64,000 nt of DNA from Ruegeria sp. THAF33 (GCF_009363615.1 NZ_CP045384.1:1-64000); one strand, 5' to 3'. Positions 36,583 through 46,538 are shown, counted from the first letter of the stretch. The notes: generated by a model from the letters alone, not told the origin. Program-made: numbers and translations.

Positions 36583-37707
36583 ATGAAAGTCAAGATACAC
36601 ACACTTTTTCAGTACCTGCTGGATACCACCGAAGCGGATCCAGAAGCTTTCGTTGGGTTTTCCTTGTCAGAGTCGCCGCGTTTGGGTGAGTTCATGGATG
36701 CGTTGGACCCAGCACTGCCGCTGGATTGGAACCAAAAAAGCTTTCGGGGCCTGCCTGCTTTACGACGACATGTCTTGGACCGCGCAGGCTTGTCTGATGT
36801 TTGCAAACCAGACGATGTTCTGATCACCGCAGGCGCTGCGGAAGCCAATTATCTTGCATTCATGCAATTGGTCCAACCGGGCGACGAAGTCGTAACAGAA
36901 CGCCCAGGCTGGCCGCAAGTGGGCGTCTTGGCAGAGGCTGATGGCGCGACTCTCAAAGTTGTAGACCGAGAAGAGAGCGCTGGTTGGTTATTGCCGCTGG
37001 ACGAAGTTGAAGCCGCAGTAACAGCGCGCACGCGGCTCATCTTTGTCACCAACCCCAATAACCCAACCGGCCGCCTGATGACCCGGGCAGAGCTGGAAAG
37101 GCTTGTACAAATTGCAGACCGTGTCGGCGCATGGCTGGTTGTTGATGAAGTTTACGCAGGATTGGAATGGGACGGGTCCCGTGCCCCTTCGATTGCCGGT
37201 TTGTATCCGAGGGGTATCACGACGGGCAGCGTTTCCAAAGCATTGGGGCTCCAGGGGCTGCGCACCGGCTGGATGATTTGCCGTGATCCCGATCTGATTT
37301 GGGATGCCATAATTCTGCGAGAAAACTCTAGCGAGATTATGAATATACTCGGCGAAGTCATTGCCGAAATCGCTTTAAGGCCTGACCGATACAATCAGTC
37401 AATGAAAACTGTGCGCGCAGCTGGGATGAAAACACTGGAACGCCTTGATCGGTTTGTTGCCGAACAACCCCGCCTCGATTGGTTCAAACCTCAGGCTGGA
37501 TTGATTGGTTTGGCACGGCTTGACGGGATTGATGGCGATGTTTTCGCCAAACGCTTGCTCGCCGATCCGTACCGAACATTTCTTTTACCGGGCTCGTCTT
37601 ACGGGATGCAGAACCACGTCCGACTAGGCGTCGGAGGAGGTGCTGCTGCCAATCTCAACCTTGGCCTAGAGCGCATGGGCGAACTGTTGGCGAACTGGCA
37701 GACTTAG
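36583..37707 (+). CDS. PLP-dependent aminotransferase class I/II
   Basis: A 374-residue fold-type I enzyme. The PLP lysine lies in TGSVSKALGLQGLRTGW, with the cofactor aspartate in VVDEVYAGLEW and the Asn in TNPNNPTGRLM. The C-terminal LLPGSSYGMQNHVRLGVGGG binds the substrate carboxylate. From memory it is closer to capreomycidine-synthase-like and putative amino-acid aminotransferases than to AspC. It is divergent from the lactonase-like gene with 41 nt between them. Substrate unknown. Confidence 0.88.
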   Translation: MKVKIHTLFQYLLDTTEADPEAFVGFSLSESPRLGEFMDALDPALPLDWNQKSFRGLPALRRHVLDRAGLSDVCKPDDVLITAGAAEANYLAFMQLVQPGDEVVTERPGWPQVGVLAEADGATLKVVDREESAGWLLPLDEVEAAVTARTRLIFVTNPNNPTGRLMTRAELERLVQIADRVGAWLVVDEVYAGLEWDGSRAPSIAGLYPRGITTGSVSKALGLQGLRTGWMICRDPDLIWDAIILRENSSEIMNILGEVIAEIALRPDRYNQSMKTVRAAGMKTLERLDRFVAEQPRLDWFKPQAGLIGLARLDGIDGDVFAKRLLADPYRTFLLPGSSYGMQNHVRLGVGGGAAANLNLGLERMGELLANWQT

Positions 37708-37890
37708 GACATTTGTTTTGACGGTTCTGGCTGCAAAGTCGGTCTAACAGTGCAGCCCGATCAAAGCTGATACTAAGCCCAATTGTGGTTCAAGTTCGCC
37801 TACCTTGTGTTGAAAGTTCTTTCGCTAGAATAACGCTGTCGGCGCGCTATCTCGCAGAAGGAACAGCCTAATACACAATCCGGGTCCGCA

Positions 37891-38364
37891 ATGACAGCTT
37901 TGACGATTGAAGACGTGCAAGACTATCCGCGGCCACCTGCGCTGCGGGAGATGCCCCATAACGTGCGGATAGAGTTTGGCGGTCGAACAATCGTAGAAAC
38001 CGATCAGGCGTTTCAGGTTCTCGAAACCCACCACGCCCCAACGTACTACATCCCACCGCATGACATTGATGCCGTTCTGACAAAAACCTCGGTCAGGTCA
38101 TACTGCGAATGGAAGGGCGTTGCGAGTTACTGGGACGTTCAGAGCGGGGCGGCCAAGGCCACAAAAGCCGCATGGAGTTACGGGGAACCAACCACCAGGT
38201 TTGAACAGATAAAGGGCTATGTCGCCTTTTACGCCGGTCTTATGGACGGTTGTTTCGTTGGCAAGCATCGCGTGATCCCGCAACCCGGGGACTTTTATGG
38301 AGGTTGGGTCACCGAAAATTTGAAAGGTCGCATCAAAGGCTCTCCGGGCACGGAATTTTGGTGA
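37891..38364 (+). CDS. DUF427 domain protein
   Basis: A 157-residue protein of the DUF427 family (small beta-barrel). Recognised by NVRIEFGGRTIVETDQAF, APTYYIPPHDIDAVLTKTS and CEWKGVASYWDV, then AAWSYGEPTTRFEQIKGYV and FYAG. Family function unknown. It is followed after 6 nt by an AarF-type kinase gene and is probably cotranscribed. Confidence 0.9.
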   Translation: MTALTIEDVQDYPRPPALREMPHNVRIEFGGRTIVETDQAFQVLETHHAPTYYIPPHDIDAVLTKTSVRSYCEWKGVASYWDVQSGAAKATKAAWSYGEPTTRFEQIKGYVAFYAGLMDGCFVGKHRVIPQPGDFYGGWVTENLKGRIKGSPGTEFW

Positions 38365-38370
38365 GGATGT

Positions 38371-39690
38371 ATGACTGACCCTAAACCCTCACCAACCTCT
38401 TTGGCAGTTCCGACAAGCCGTTTGGTCCGTGTTGCCGGTTTAAGCAGCATGACGGCAGGCATTGCAGGAAACGTGGCAGTACGCGCCCTTCGAGAGATCG
38501 GTCGCGGTGCGCGACCCGATATGCGTGGTTTGTTGATGGCCCCAGTTAACGTGACACGGATCGCGGATCAGCTTTCACGCATGCGAGGGGCAGCGATGAA
38601 GGTGGGGCAGCTGATTTCGATGGATGCAGGCGAGGTCTTGCCACCTGAGCTGGCTGACATCATGGCACGTTTGCGGGATCAGGCGCATTTCATGCCACCG
38701 AAGCAATTGCGTGACGTCCTGAACCGAACCTGGGGTACAGATTGGCGCAAATCCTTCAAAACTTTCAATGTAAGGCCCATTGCGGCGGCGAGTATCGGGC
38801 AAGTACATCGTGCAACTTTGAAAGACGGGCGCGATGTGGCGATCAAAGTGCAATATCCCGGTATCGCTCGCAGTATTGACAGCGATATTGCCAATGTGGC
38901 CGCGTTGGTTCGAATGTCCGGTCTACTTCCCAAAAGCTTTGATCTGGGGCCGTATATCCAAGAGGCGCGCAGTCAATTACGTGAAGAAACGGATTATGAA
39001 CGCGAGGGGCGGCACATGCGCCACTTTGCTGACCTCTTGCAGGGTGATGAAGCCTTCGAAATTCCGGAGTTCTTTCCGGATTGGAGCACTCCCGAAGTTC
39101 TTACGATGTCCTTTCTGGAAAGTCGCCCTATCGAGACCGTGAGTGATGCGACCAGAGAGGAACGCAATCGAGTCTCAGAAGCCTTGGTCGATCTCACGCT
39201 GCGCGAGGTTTTCGAGTTCGGTATCATGCAAAGCGATCCAAATTTTGCCAATTACCGATACAACCCGTCAAATGGGAAGATCAGCCTCTTGGATTTTGGC
39301 GCGGCCCGAGCCCTGCAACCATCGGCAATTGATGGGTATATGCATCTGCTGCGTGCAGGCCTGCGGGAAGATGACGAAGAGCTTCGTAACGCTGCCATCC
39401 AATTGAAGCTTGTTGAAGGTGATGGCCCGTTCGACGACCGGATCCTCGGAATGATCCGCAGTGTCTTCGACGCAATCCTATCCGCGAATGAATATGATTT
39501 TTCTGACCGAACGCTCTCCAACCACCTGAACAAGGAAGGCATGGCCTTGGCCCGGGCCGGGTATATCCCGCCCCCAATGCGAATGGATATTCTTTACCTC
39601 CAGCGAAAGATTGGGGGGATATTCTTGTTGGCCACGCGATTGAGTGCCTCGCTGCCTGTAAAGGCGCTTCTTGCAAAGTATGTCATCTGA
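38371..39690 (+). CDS. ABC1/AarF (UbiB) family atypical kinase
   Basis: A 439-residue atypical kinase. The family-specific KxGQ motif is in RGAAMKVGQLISMDAGEVLP, the A-rich nucleotide loop in AAASIGQVHRATL, the catalytic region in MQSDPNFANYRY, and the DFG equivalent in SLLDFGAARAL. UbiB-type proteins act in coenzyme Q biosynthesis; other members regulate lipid or prenyl metabolism. Here no ubi gene is adjacent, so a ubiquinone role is not certain. Its 3' end overlaps a possible small gene on the other strand. Confidence 0.9.
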   Translation: MTDPKPSPTSLAVPTSRLVRVAGLSSMTAGIAGNVAVRALREIGRGARPDMRGLLMAPVNVTRIADQLSRMRGAAMKVGQLISMDAGEVLPPELADIMARLRDQAHFMPPKQLRDVLNRTWGTDWRKSFKTFNVRPIAAASIGQVHRATLKDGRDVAIKVQYPGIARSIDSDIANVAALVRMSGLLPKSFDLGPYIQEARSQLREETDYEREGRHMRHFADLLQGDEAFEIPEFFPDWSTPEVLTMSFLESRPIETVSDATREERNRVSEALVDLTLREVFEFGIMQSDPNFANYRYNPSNGKISLLDFGAARALQPSAIDGYMHLLRAGLREDDEELRNAAIQLKLVEGDGPFDDRILGMIRSVFDAILSANEYDFSDRTLSNHLNKEGMALARAGYIPPPMRMDILYLQRKIGGIFLLATRLSASLPVKALLAKYVI

Positions 39691-39869
39691 ACGACCTCCA
39701 TCCTTCCTAACCCAGCAAACCGAGCAATAGCAGAACCCGCGGCACCGATATGCGTGACCAACCCAAAACAAAGCGCGAGTACAATGCGAGCGTTGCCAAG
39801 TGCGGGTTCGAGCCCCCGTTTGACGAGCCAAACCAGCCCTTGAAAACGACCATCGTCCAGATTGATCAT
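39594..39869 (-). CDS. Possible small membrane protein coupled to the DUF393 gene
   Basis: A 91-residue frame whose ATG overlaps the DUF393 stop by 4 nt (ATGA), a sign of translational coupling. It has one hydrophobic segment (IVLALCFGLVTHIGAAGSAI). About 97 nt overlap the end of the AarF kinase gene on the opposite strand, so it could be spurious. No family recognised. Confidence 0.4.
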   Translation of the reverse strand: MINLDDGRFQGLVWLVKRGLEPALGNARIVLALCFGLVTHIGAAGSAIARFAGLGRMEVVQMTYFARSAFTGSEALNRVANKNIPPIFRWR

Positions 39870-40318
39870 GTCGACGAACCTGTCCCGTTAGCCGACTTCG
39901 CTCCGACCCAAGACGCGATCCTCGAAAGCATCGGTCTTAGGGGCAGGAAGCCCCGATATGCAAGCTCTAGCAAAGGCGTTATCCCCGGCAAGCTTGCCAC
40001 CCGTGCCAGCCAACGCCATTTAGGTAAAGTGCCCCACAGTTCCGTAAACGCGCGTGCACCGGATACTAGTTCTCCATCTGGTCGACGCACAGTGAAACGA
40101 TCCATAGCTTCTTGCCGCGTTAGATCTTCATCAATTCGAACATTGGGTTTTGAAACGTCGACAAACCTCAAGCGTTCAGCGCCCTCGCAGGAGGCATAGT
40201 GCTCGATCTCAACGGAGCAAAGCGGGCAAGATCCGTCGTAATAAACCGTAGCAAACGAATGATCAGTTGCGGCGTCATCAGATATGAGCGCAACCTCAGC
40301 TTTGTCCGTTTTGTCCAT
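39866..40318 (-). CDS. DCC-family thiol-disulfide oxidoreductase (DUF393)
   Basis: A 150-residue thioredoxin-fold protein. The family motif YYDGSCPLCSVEIEHY provides the CxxC redox centre and LRFVDVSKP follows. The start is taken at 40318, with cgagg upstream; the frame extends to 40405 without support. It is divergent from the photolyase block. Such proteins frequently lie next to photolyase genes in alphaproteobacteria, consistent with a light or oxidative-stress response, but the partner is unknown. Confidence 0.88.
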   Translation of the reverse strand: MDKTDKAEVALISDDAATDHSFATVYYDGSCPLCSVEIEHYASCEGAERLRFVDVSKPNVRIDEDLTRQEAMDRFTVRRPDGELVSGARAFTELWGTLPKWRWLARVASLPGITPLLELAYRGFLPLRPMLSRIASWVGAKSANGTGSST

Positions 40319-40581
40319 TTTGTTTGACCTCGTCTTGTGGGCTTCATCCGTCCCGTTGCAAGACTTAGCGCAGATACCGAAGAAACGAGGGTTCAGCAGT
40401 GACATACAGATGCGTTATGAGGCCGCAACTTGTGATGATGCTAGCCAAATTTTAGCGATTGCGTCGCCTGAATAGCAGGCGTGCGGGCAATTTTGTTGAA
40501 TAAGGTGAGGGGTTTGTAGGTACCTCGCTGTTTTTCGAAAGGCACTGAAAAGTTGCCCTACCGGAAAATGACTACTGCAAT

Positions 40582-40609
40582 CTCACAAGCTCAGCCTCAC
40601 AAGCTCAGC
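40582..40609. repeat. 14-bp tandem duplication
   Basis: Two adjacent copies of ctcacaagctcagc (40582-40595 and 40596-40609), identical at every base. Confidence 0.9.
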
Positions 40610-40795
40610 GGTCGGCGCAGCTCATGATCCACGGGGCTTGATACCGCATAAGTCAAGCTTACTGCCTTCGATGCGCAAACAAGATGGTCCCGTTTGAATA
40701 CCTCCCTCTTGCGTTTACAGAGCTTTCGGGGCGGATGCTCTGAGGTCCGTTGCAAACCGTGCCTGGTAGCGTTCAAATCGACGGGCTGGTCTCTT

Positions 40796-40845
40796 TATCC
40801 TTTACTCAGAAATCAGACATTATCCTTTACTCAGAAATCAGACAT
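40796..40845. repeat. 25-bp tandem duplication
   Basis: Two adjacent identical 25-nt units (40796-40820 and 40821-40845), beginning tatcctttac and ending atcagacat. Replication slippage or a recent duplication; it lies about 260 nt before the photolyase start. Confidence 0.92.
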
Positions 40846-41106
40846 TCAAATAAGACAGAGATGGGCTAACCCGCTCCTTTTTTGGTGGTTTAGGGCCCAG
40901 AGCGATCACTTACCAATGTCACCTTTGTCGGGGTCTTTTTCTCTTGGACACATGCCTTGGTTGGGTTCGCGAACGCTTCCGACATTCATGTACCGAAGGC
41001 CAATGGCTTCTCTGCAAAAAACCACGTCCTAGCGGAATGCGAGGAAGACTGGAACATAGATCCATTTCTAGTGGCCATGCGTACAAACCTTGAAAACGGA
41101 GGTATC

Positions 41107-42618
41107 GTGCAGGTCGTCTGGTTCAAACGGGATTTACGGGTAAATGATCATCAGGCACTGGCGCAAGCGTCTGAGGTCGGGCCAGTTCTGCCACTCTATG
41201 TGGTTGAACCTGAGCTTTGGCAGCAACCTGACGCGTCAACACGGCAGTGGAAGTTTGTTGCTGAGACAATCGCTGAGTTGCGTGATGACCTTGGGAAACT
41301 GGGACAACCACTCATTGTGCGCACGGGACAAATTTTGGCGGTCCTTTCCAAGTTAAAAGATCGTGGTCTGATAGACGTACTTTGGTCACATGAAGAAACA
41401 GGAAACAATTGGACTTATCAGCGGGACCGTCAGGTAGCTGCATGGTGCAGGGACCACGGCGTGCGGTGGCACGAAGTACAAAACCATGGCGTTCTTCGCA
41501 GGCTCAGGTCTCGCGATGGCTGGGCGGAACGTTGGGATCGGTTTATGGCTTTGCCCGTTGCTTCACCAGTTGCGCTTAAGCATATCGACGTAGAACCGGG
41601 CTATATTCCCACGGGGCGCGACCTTAGCTTGCGGGATGATACATGTGTTGGTCGTCAAGCCGGTGGACGAGCTGTGGGTTTGGAACGTCTGAGCAGTTTT
41701 CTGACCCACCGTGGCAAAAGATACCAACGCGAAATGTCCAGCCCCTTGGAGGGGGCCGTTGCGTGTTCGCGGCTGTCGCCCTATCTGGCTTGGGGTGCGC
41801 TTTCGATGCGCGAGGTGTCGCAAGCTACTGAAAATCAGAGACGCCGGTTGCCGCCGCAGGCAAAGGATTGGCGTAAATCGCTTCGCTCGTTTTCGGGGCG
41901 TTTGCATTGGCATTGCCATTTTATTCAGAAACTTGAGGATGAACCCCGGATTGAATTTGAAAATCTGCATCGGCTCTACGATGGTCTTCGACCGAAAGCG
42001 CCAGATGCCCAGCTCTTGACCGCATGGTCCAACGGAGAAACGGGATATCCATTTCTGGACGCATGCATGCGGTCATTGCAGGCAACGGGCTGGCTTAACT
42101 TTCGGATGCGCGCAATGGTGATGGCCACTGCAAGTTATCATCTTTGGCTGGATTGGCGGGCCCCGGGTGAGCATTTGGCGCGCATGTTTACCGACTATGA
42201 GCCGGGCATTCACTGGAGTCAGGTGCAGATGCAATCAGGCACCACTGGCATCAATACCGTGCGCATCTATAATCCGGTTAAGCAGGGCTATGATCAGGAT
42301 CCAGAAGGGTTGTTCATTCGGACATGGTTGCCGGAATTGTCCCAAATTGCGGATCAGCATATCCATGAACCCTGGAAAGCTCACAACGCGAAAGACATCA
42401 TTGGAACGCTTTATCCAGAGCGTGTTTTTGACCATCTAGCGGCAGCCAAGGCCGCGCGCGAGCGGGTTTGGGGCGTGCGCCGAAGTGCGGAGTTTCGTTC
42501 CGAAGCACACGCCATCGTGACAAAACACGCCAGCCGAAAGAATCGGCGGAATCCTCGCAAAGTCGCGCGGGCGTCTCAAAATCAAAAGCAACTCAGCCTG
42601 CCTCTGGAGGATCAGTGA
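41107..42618 (+). CDS. Deoxyribodipyrimidine photolyase/cryptochrome
   Basis: A 503-residue flavoprotein that would repair UV pyrimidine dimers with blue light. The N-terminal alpha/beta antenna domain starts [19 protein letters not shown]. The FAD-binding domain has [47 protein letters not shown] and [20 protein letters not shown], and the end has [18 protein letters not shown]. The GTG at 41107 with ggaggtatc before it is the best start; ATG 41077 is an alternative with no ribosome site. The basic tail ([14 protein letters not shown]) may add DNA contact. The stop overlaps the next ATG by 1 nt. Confidence 0.92.
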   Translation: MQVVWFKRDLRVNDHQALAQASEVGPVLPLYVVEPELWQQPDASTRQWKFVAETIAELRDDLGKLGQPLIVRTGQILAVLSKLKDRGLIDVLWSHEETGNNWTYQRDRQVAAWCRDHGVRWHEVQNHGVLRRLRSRDGWAERWDRFMALPVASPVALKHIDVEPGYIPTGRDLSLRDDTCVGRQAGGRAVGLERLSSFLTHRGKRYQREMSSPLEGAVACSRLSPYLAWGALSMREVSQATENQRRRLPPQAKDWRKSLRSFSGRLHWHCHFIQKLEDEPRIEFENLHRLYDGLRPKAPDAQLLTAWSNGETGYPFLDACMRSLQATGWLNFRMRAMVMATASYHLWLDWRAPGEHLARMFTDYEPGIHWSQVQMQSGTTGINTVRIYNPVKQGYDQDPEGLFIRTWLPELSQIADQHIHEPWKAHNAKDIIGTLYPERVFDHLAAAKAARERVWGVRRSAEFRSEAHAIVTKHASRKNRRNPRKVARASQNQKQLSLPLEDQ

Positions 42619-42755
42619 TGAAGATGCGCAAGAAAGCCGACTTACCCCAGAAGGTTTGCCCGGTCTGCCAGCGCCCGTTCACGTGGCGCAAGAAATGGGG
42701 AAACGTTTGGGATGAGGTGAAATACTGCTCGAAAAAATGCAGATCGGCTGCATGA
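42618..42755 (+). CDS. DUF2256 small zinc-ribbon-like protein
   Basis: A 45-residue protein: [16 protein letters not shown] and [12 protein letters not shown] give two C-x2-3-C pairs for one zinc. This is the DUF2256 pattern, and these proteins are typically encoded next to photolyase/cryptochrome genes. It overlaps the photolyase stop by 1 nt (TGATG) and the next start by 4 nt, so all are coupled. Role unknown. Confidence 0.93.
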   Translation: MKMRKKADLPQKVCPVCQRPFTWRKKWGNVWDEVKYCSKKCRSAA

Positions 42756-43996
42756 CCGAGATGTTTTCAGAACTTGATGAAGCGAAAGAGACGTTCGATT
42801 TCAAACCCACACGGACCAACGGTCTTATAAGGCTGAAGCAGTTCGCGGGACGCACCGGGCGCCATTACGCAAGTACGCGAAACTACGATATTGGGACTGA
42901 GCGTCGCAGCAATGTATCGGGTTTGTCACCTTGGCTGCGCCACCGTTTGATAACAGAGAAAGAAGTACTGGCAACGGTTTTAGCGTCGCATAATTTCAAC
43001 GCGGCGGAGAAATTCGTGCAAGAAGTTTTTTGGCGCACGTACTTCAAGGGTTGGCTGGAACAAAGGCCCAGCGTCTGGTCACTGTATCAGCGGGATTTGC
43101 TGAGCGCTTGTGAGCGATTAAGGGATGATGAGGGCCTTAAGGCCCGTTTCAATGATGCAGTGAACGGCAATACCGGCATCGACTGTTTCGACCATTGGGC
43201 GCGGGAACTGGTGGCGACAGGCTACCTTCATAACCATGCGCGCATGTGGTTTGCATCAATCTGGATTTTTTCACTTCGCTTACCCTGGCAGCTTGGCGCG
43301 GATTTCTTTTTGCGACATTTGCTGGATGGCGATCCCGCATCGAACACGCTGAGCTGGCGCTGGGTTGGCGGATTGCACACGAAAGGCAAAATTTACCTCG
43401 CGCGCCCTGACAATATTGCCAAATACACTGAAGGACGGTTTCAACCGAAAGGCCTGGCCAAATTTGCAGAACCGCTGACCGAGCCGGTAGAACACCCGCT
43501 CGTTCCCCTTTCAAGTCCGCAAATGCACTCAGACAGCCCTTATCTGTTGCTGTTGACAGAGGATGATCTGTCAGCTCATCAATTGATGCCAACATCGCCT
43601 GTTGCCAAGATCGGACTTTTGGCGACGCATGGTCGATCCCCAAACCCGTTGGGAGACGTTGTACAGGATTTTGCCAAGGGCGCGATGAGCAGCGTCTTGG
43701 AAGCCCACGGAAAACTCGGGCAATCGACCGAGGACTGGTGTGGTACGTTGATCGAGGCAGCACGGAATGCAGGTGTTACGACCATTGCAACAGCCTATGC
43801 GCCTGTCGGTCCCACTCGGTCACGGCTGGATCGTGCAGAACCTGTATTGAGAGACGCAGGCCTTTCCTTGAACAGGATAATGCGGCCGTACGACGCTTTA
43901 ACATGGCCTCATGCGAAGGCCGGGTTCTTCGGCCTTCGAAAGAAGATCCCTTCGCTTCTACGCCAACTGAACTTGGCCACCCAACAAAGACCATAG
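42752..43996 (+). CDS. Cryptochrome/photolyase-like protein with FAD domain first
   Basis: A 414-residue protein. The N-terminal two thirds are a photolyase FAD-binding domain ([82 protein letters not shown]). The usual N-terminal antenna domain is absent at the front; instead, about residues 265-410 form an alpha/beta segment at the C-terminus ([44 protein letters not shown]). This looks like a domain order reversed relative to classical photolyases. The ATG at 42752 overlaps the DUF2256 stop by 4 nt. Function unknown; light sensing or an accessory repair role is possible. Confidence 0.85.
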   Translation: MTEMFSELDEAKETFDFKPTRTNGLIRLKQFAGRTGRHYASTRNYDIGTERRSNVSGLSPWLRHRLITEKEVLATVLASHNFNAAEKFVQEVFWRTYFKGWLEQRPSVWSLYQRDLLSACERLRDDEGLKARFNDAVNGNTGIDCFDHWARELVATGYLHNHARMWFASIWIFSLRLPWQLGADFFLRHLLDGDPASNTLSWRWVGGLHTKGKIYLARPDNIAKYTEGRFQPKGLAKFAEPLTEPVEHPLVPLSSPQMHSDSPYLLLLTEDDLSAHQLMPTSPVAKIGLLATHGRSPNPLGDVVQDFAKGAMSSVLEAHGKLGQSTEDWCGTLIEAARNAGVTTIATAYAPVGPTRSRLDRAEPVLRDAGLSLNRIMRPYDALTWPHAKAGFFGLRKKIPSLLRQLNLATQQRP

Positions 43997-43999
43997 CCC

Positions 44000-45493
44000 A
44001 TGTCCACTGCCGCCCTTTTACTTCCCAACCAATTGTTTGCCCAACACCCGGGCCTGGCCGCCCGGCCCGATACTGTTGTACTTTTCGAAGACCCGCTGTT
44101 CTTTGGCGACGCGTATTATCCCGCCACGATGCACAAGCAAAAGCTTTGGCTGCACCGCGCCTCAATGGCGCGCTATCGCGATGGCTTGGTCGCCAAGGGC
44201 TTTGATGCTGCGATCTGGCGCTTTGAGCGGCAGCCGGGTGCATGTCTGCGGCTTTTTCAGAACCTGCGTGATCGTGGTGTCAGCCGAGTGATCATGGCTG
44301 ATCCAGTAGACTTCATTGCAGAAAGACGTTTTCGGGCAGCGGCTGGCAATACCGACATCACGCTCGATATCCAGCCATCCCCCGGCTTTATGAATACGCG
44401 GGCCGACAATCTGGATTGGTCTGCCGGTCGAAAACGCTGGTTCATGGCGGAGTTCTACAAGGGCCAACGCCGCCGTTTGAACGTGTTGATGGACAGCGGC
44501 CAACCGGCCGGGGGACAATGGAGTTTTGACGAGGAAAACCGAAAAAAAGTGCCCAAGGCGCTGTTGGGCAGCCTGCCTTGGATCGACTGGCCTGCCCATG
44601 ACGCAGTTGATGAAGCTGCAAAAGCGAGCGTTATCGCTGAATTTCCAGATGCATTGGGTGGCCTGGATACGCTATTTTATCCGACGTCACACAAAGCTGC
44701 ATCCGACTGGCTGGCGCAGTTTCTGGAACGGCGGTTCGAACACTTTGGCGACTATGAAGATGCTATTGTCGAGGGGGAAAACTGGCTGTGGCATGCCGTT
44801 CTTACGCCTGCTTTGAACATTGGCTTGTTGACGCCGAAGCAAGTTTTGGACGCTGCCTTGGCGCATGCTGATCGCAAGGGAATTCCCCTGAACTCGGTAG
44901 AAGGATTCATCCGCCAGATCATTGGCTGGCGCGAGTTTATGCGTGCTACCTATGAGAACCTTGGTGTGCAGATGCGCACTACAAACCATTGGGGCCATCA
45001 TCGCCCTATGCATCGCTCTTTCTACAACGGAACCACTGGTATTGATCCGCTGGACGACACGATCAAAAGGGTGCTCGAAACCGGGTATTGCCACCACATT
45101 GAACGCCTTATGGTACTGGGAGGATTTATGTTTCTGTGTGAGATTGATCCAGACCATGTCTATCGCTGGTTCATGGAAATGTTCGTCGACAGCTATGATT
45201 GGGTGATGGTTCCCAATGCCTACGCGATGAGCCAGCATGCCGATGGCGGGTTGATCACCACCAAACCGTATTTTTCCGGCTCAAACTACATTCGAAAAAT
45301 GAGCCATTGGGGCAAAGGGCCCTGGGCAGATATCTGGGACGGGCTTTATTGGCGCTTTATCCTGAAACACACCGATAGACTTGCTGGCAATCCCCGTTGG
45401 GCGATGATGTGCCGTACGGCTGGGCGCATGTCGCCAGAGGTCAAAAACAAGCATGTCACGACGGCTGAAGCCTTTTTGCGACGTATGACGTGA
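44000..45493 (+). CDS. FeS-BCP-like cryptochrome/photolyase lacking the cysteine cluster
   Basis: A 497-residue member of the prokaryotic (6-4) photolyase / FeS-BCP group. The N-terminal domain starts AALLLPNQLFAQHP and holds FFGDAYYPATMHKQKLWLHR; the FAD domain has IRQIIGWREFMRATYENLG, ETGYCHHIERLMVLGGFMF, MVPNAYAMSQHADGGLITTK and PYFSGSNYIRKMS. In classical members a C-x2-C pair and a further Cys lie between this point and LYWxF and bind a 4Fe-4S cluster. Here the segment reads HWGKGPWADIWDGLYWRF (about residues 433-450) with no cysteine, so the cluster should be absent. It starts 3 nt after the previous stop. Confidence 0.9.
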   Translation: MSTAALLLPNQLFAQHPGLAARPDTVVLFEDPLFFGDAYYPATMHKQKLWLHRASMARYRDGLVAKGFDAAIWRFERQPGACLRLFQNLRDRGVSRVIMADPVDFIAERRFRAAAGNTDITLDIQPSPGFMNTRADNLDWSAGRKRWFMAEFYKGQRRRLNVLMDSGQPAGGQWSFDEENRKKVPKALLGSLPWIDWPAHDAVDEAAKASVIAEFPDALGGLDTLFYPTSHKAASDWLAQFLERRFEHFGDYEDAIVEGENWLWHAVLTPALNIGLLTPKQVLDAALAHADRKGIPLNSVEGFIRQIIGWREFMRATYENLGVQMRTTNHWGHHRPMHRSFYNGTTGIDPLDDTIKRVLETGYCHHIERLMVLGGFMFLCEIDPDHVYRWFMEMFVDSYDWVMVPNAYAMSQHADGGLITTKPYFSGSNYIRKMSHWGKGPWADIWDGLYWRFILKHTDRLAGNPRWAMMCRTAGRMSPEVKNKHVTTAEAFLRRMT

Positions 45494-45659
45494 ACATGAA
45501 ATTTACCCGCGCAATGTCCTACGCTGGATTAAGGTCGCCTAGTCCCAGCCACACTACAACGGAGGTTCTGATTGAGGCGGACCAAGGTAGATGCTTACAA
45601 AGCAAGCTGCAGCAACTTGCGGAAGCCATTATGGCGGTGTGAGCTTCGTTTTCTAGCTA

Positions 45660-46538
45660 TCAAAATTCGGGAATATCAAAAACATACAGTCGCGATTTCT
45701 CGGCATCATCTGTCAGGATGTAGAGAAGTCCATTGGGCTCATCCAGGGCGATCCCTTCTGGATGCTTTACAACCTTACGGTCGCCGTCTGTCATATAAGT
45801 TAGTTCTATTGTCTCTGCCGTTCTCGTCTCGGGATTGTACAAAAAGATCTGGCGCCCTTTGTCGCTCAGAATCCACAGTACACCTGAGGACGCAGACCAA
45901 GCCAATCCGCTTACATCCAGCTCATCGTCATTTACGCGATCGGACATAAAACCAGATTTGCGATCCAATGGGGTGATTTCCTCGATCTCCGTCAGCTCTG
46001 GGGACAATACCAGCAACAACCGCGGTTTCCCTTCGATGACCACGAATACTCGCCCAGTGTCCGGATCGACTGTGATGCCCTCAGGCCCTTTGTTCAATGG
46101 ATTACCGACGAGCATTTCAGCTGCATCCGAATAACCCTTGAGAGTAGCAAGTGGAACCGTTGTAAGTTGAATGGGGTCGGTTGGGTGAACGACTAGAATT
46201 GACCGGTCAGTTTCCTGAAGCACCAAAACAGATCCATCTTTTCGCCAAGCGACACCCTCGAGGTCTGATCCCTTCAGTGATGGCAACTTGAAAGAGTTTC
46301 CCAATGCCCCGTCGATTCCAAGGAGATGCAGTTTAGGTTCGGCATCGCTGACAGACCACAAGAAGCCTTCAGCGCTGGAAAGCGACAGACCTGAAGGCTC
46401 TGAAAACCCTTCTGATTTGTCTGCGACCTTGAACCTATCGACCAGAACCAGATCAGCACTTTCGGCGCATGCAGGATCAGCCCACAGCGGGAAGGCTGCC
46501 GCCACTAACCCGGGCGCAAAAGCGAGCCGTCTAAGCAT
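45660..46538 (-). CDS. SdiA-regulated-domain exported beta-propeller protein
   Basis: A 292-residue exported protein. After a signal peptide (LAFAPGLVAAAFPLWADPA) come repeated beta-propeller-like blades: EPSGLSLSSAEGFLWSVSDA, DLEGVAWRKDGSVLVLQETD, GPEGITVDPDTGRVFVVIEG and HPEGIALDEPNGLLYILTDD. This matches the SdiA-regulated / esterase-like family. The ATG at 46538 has ggag on this strand; the frame extends to 46592. Convergent with the FeS-BCP-like gene side and transcribed away from the DUF4956-like gene. Function unknown. Confidence 0.85.
   Translation of the reverse strand: MLRRLAFAPGLVAAAFPLWADPACAESADLVLVDRFKVADKSEGFSEPSGLSLSSAEGFLWSVSDAEPKLHLLGIDGALGNSFKLPSLKGSDLEGVAWRKDGSVLVLQETDRSILVVHPTDPIQLTTVPLATLKGYSDAAEMLVGNPLNKGPEGITVDPDTGRVFVVIEGKPRLLLVLSPELTEIEEITPLDRKSGFMSDRVNDDELDVSGLAWSASSGVLWILSDKGRQIFLYNPETRTAETIELTYMTDGDRKVVKHPEGIALDEPNGLLYILTDDAEKSRLYVFDIPEF

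Larger units (their letters stand above)
40319..41106. other. Intergenic region with two tandem duplications
   Basis: About 790 nt between the DUF393 gene and the photolyase gene. It holds a 14-bp and a 25-bp perfect tandem duplication (listed separately) and no convincing gene. The photolyase frame is open back to 40957, but nothing upstream of 41077 looks like the protein family. Confidence 0.5.

Noticed and set aside
45496..45642. 48-codon frame starting ATG after the FeS-BCP-like gene
   Set aside because: No strong ribosome site and no recognised family; could be a small protein, but support is too weak.
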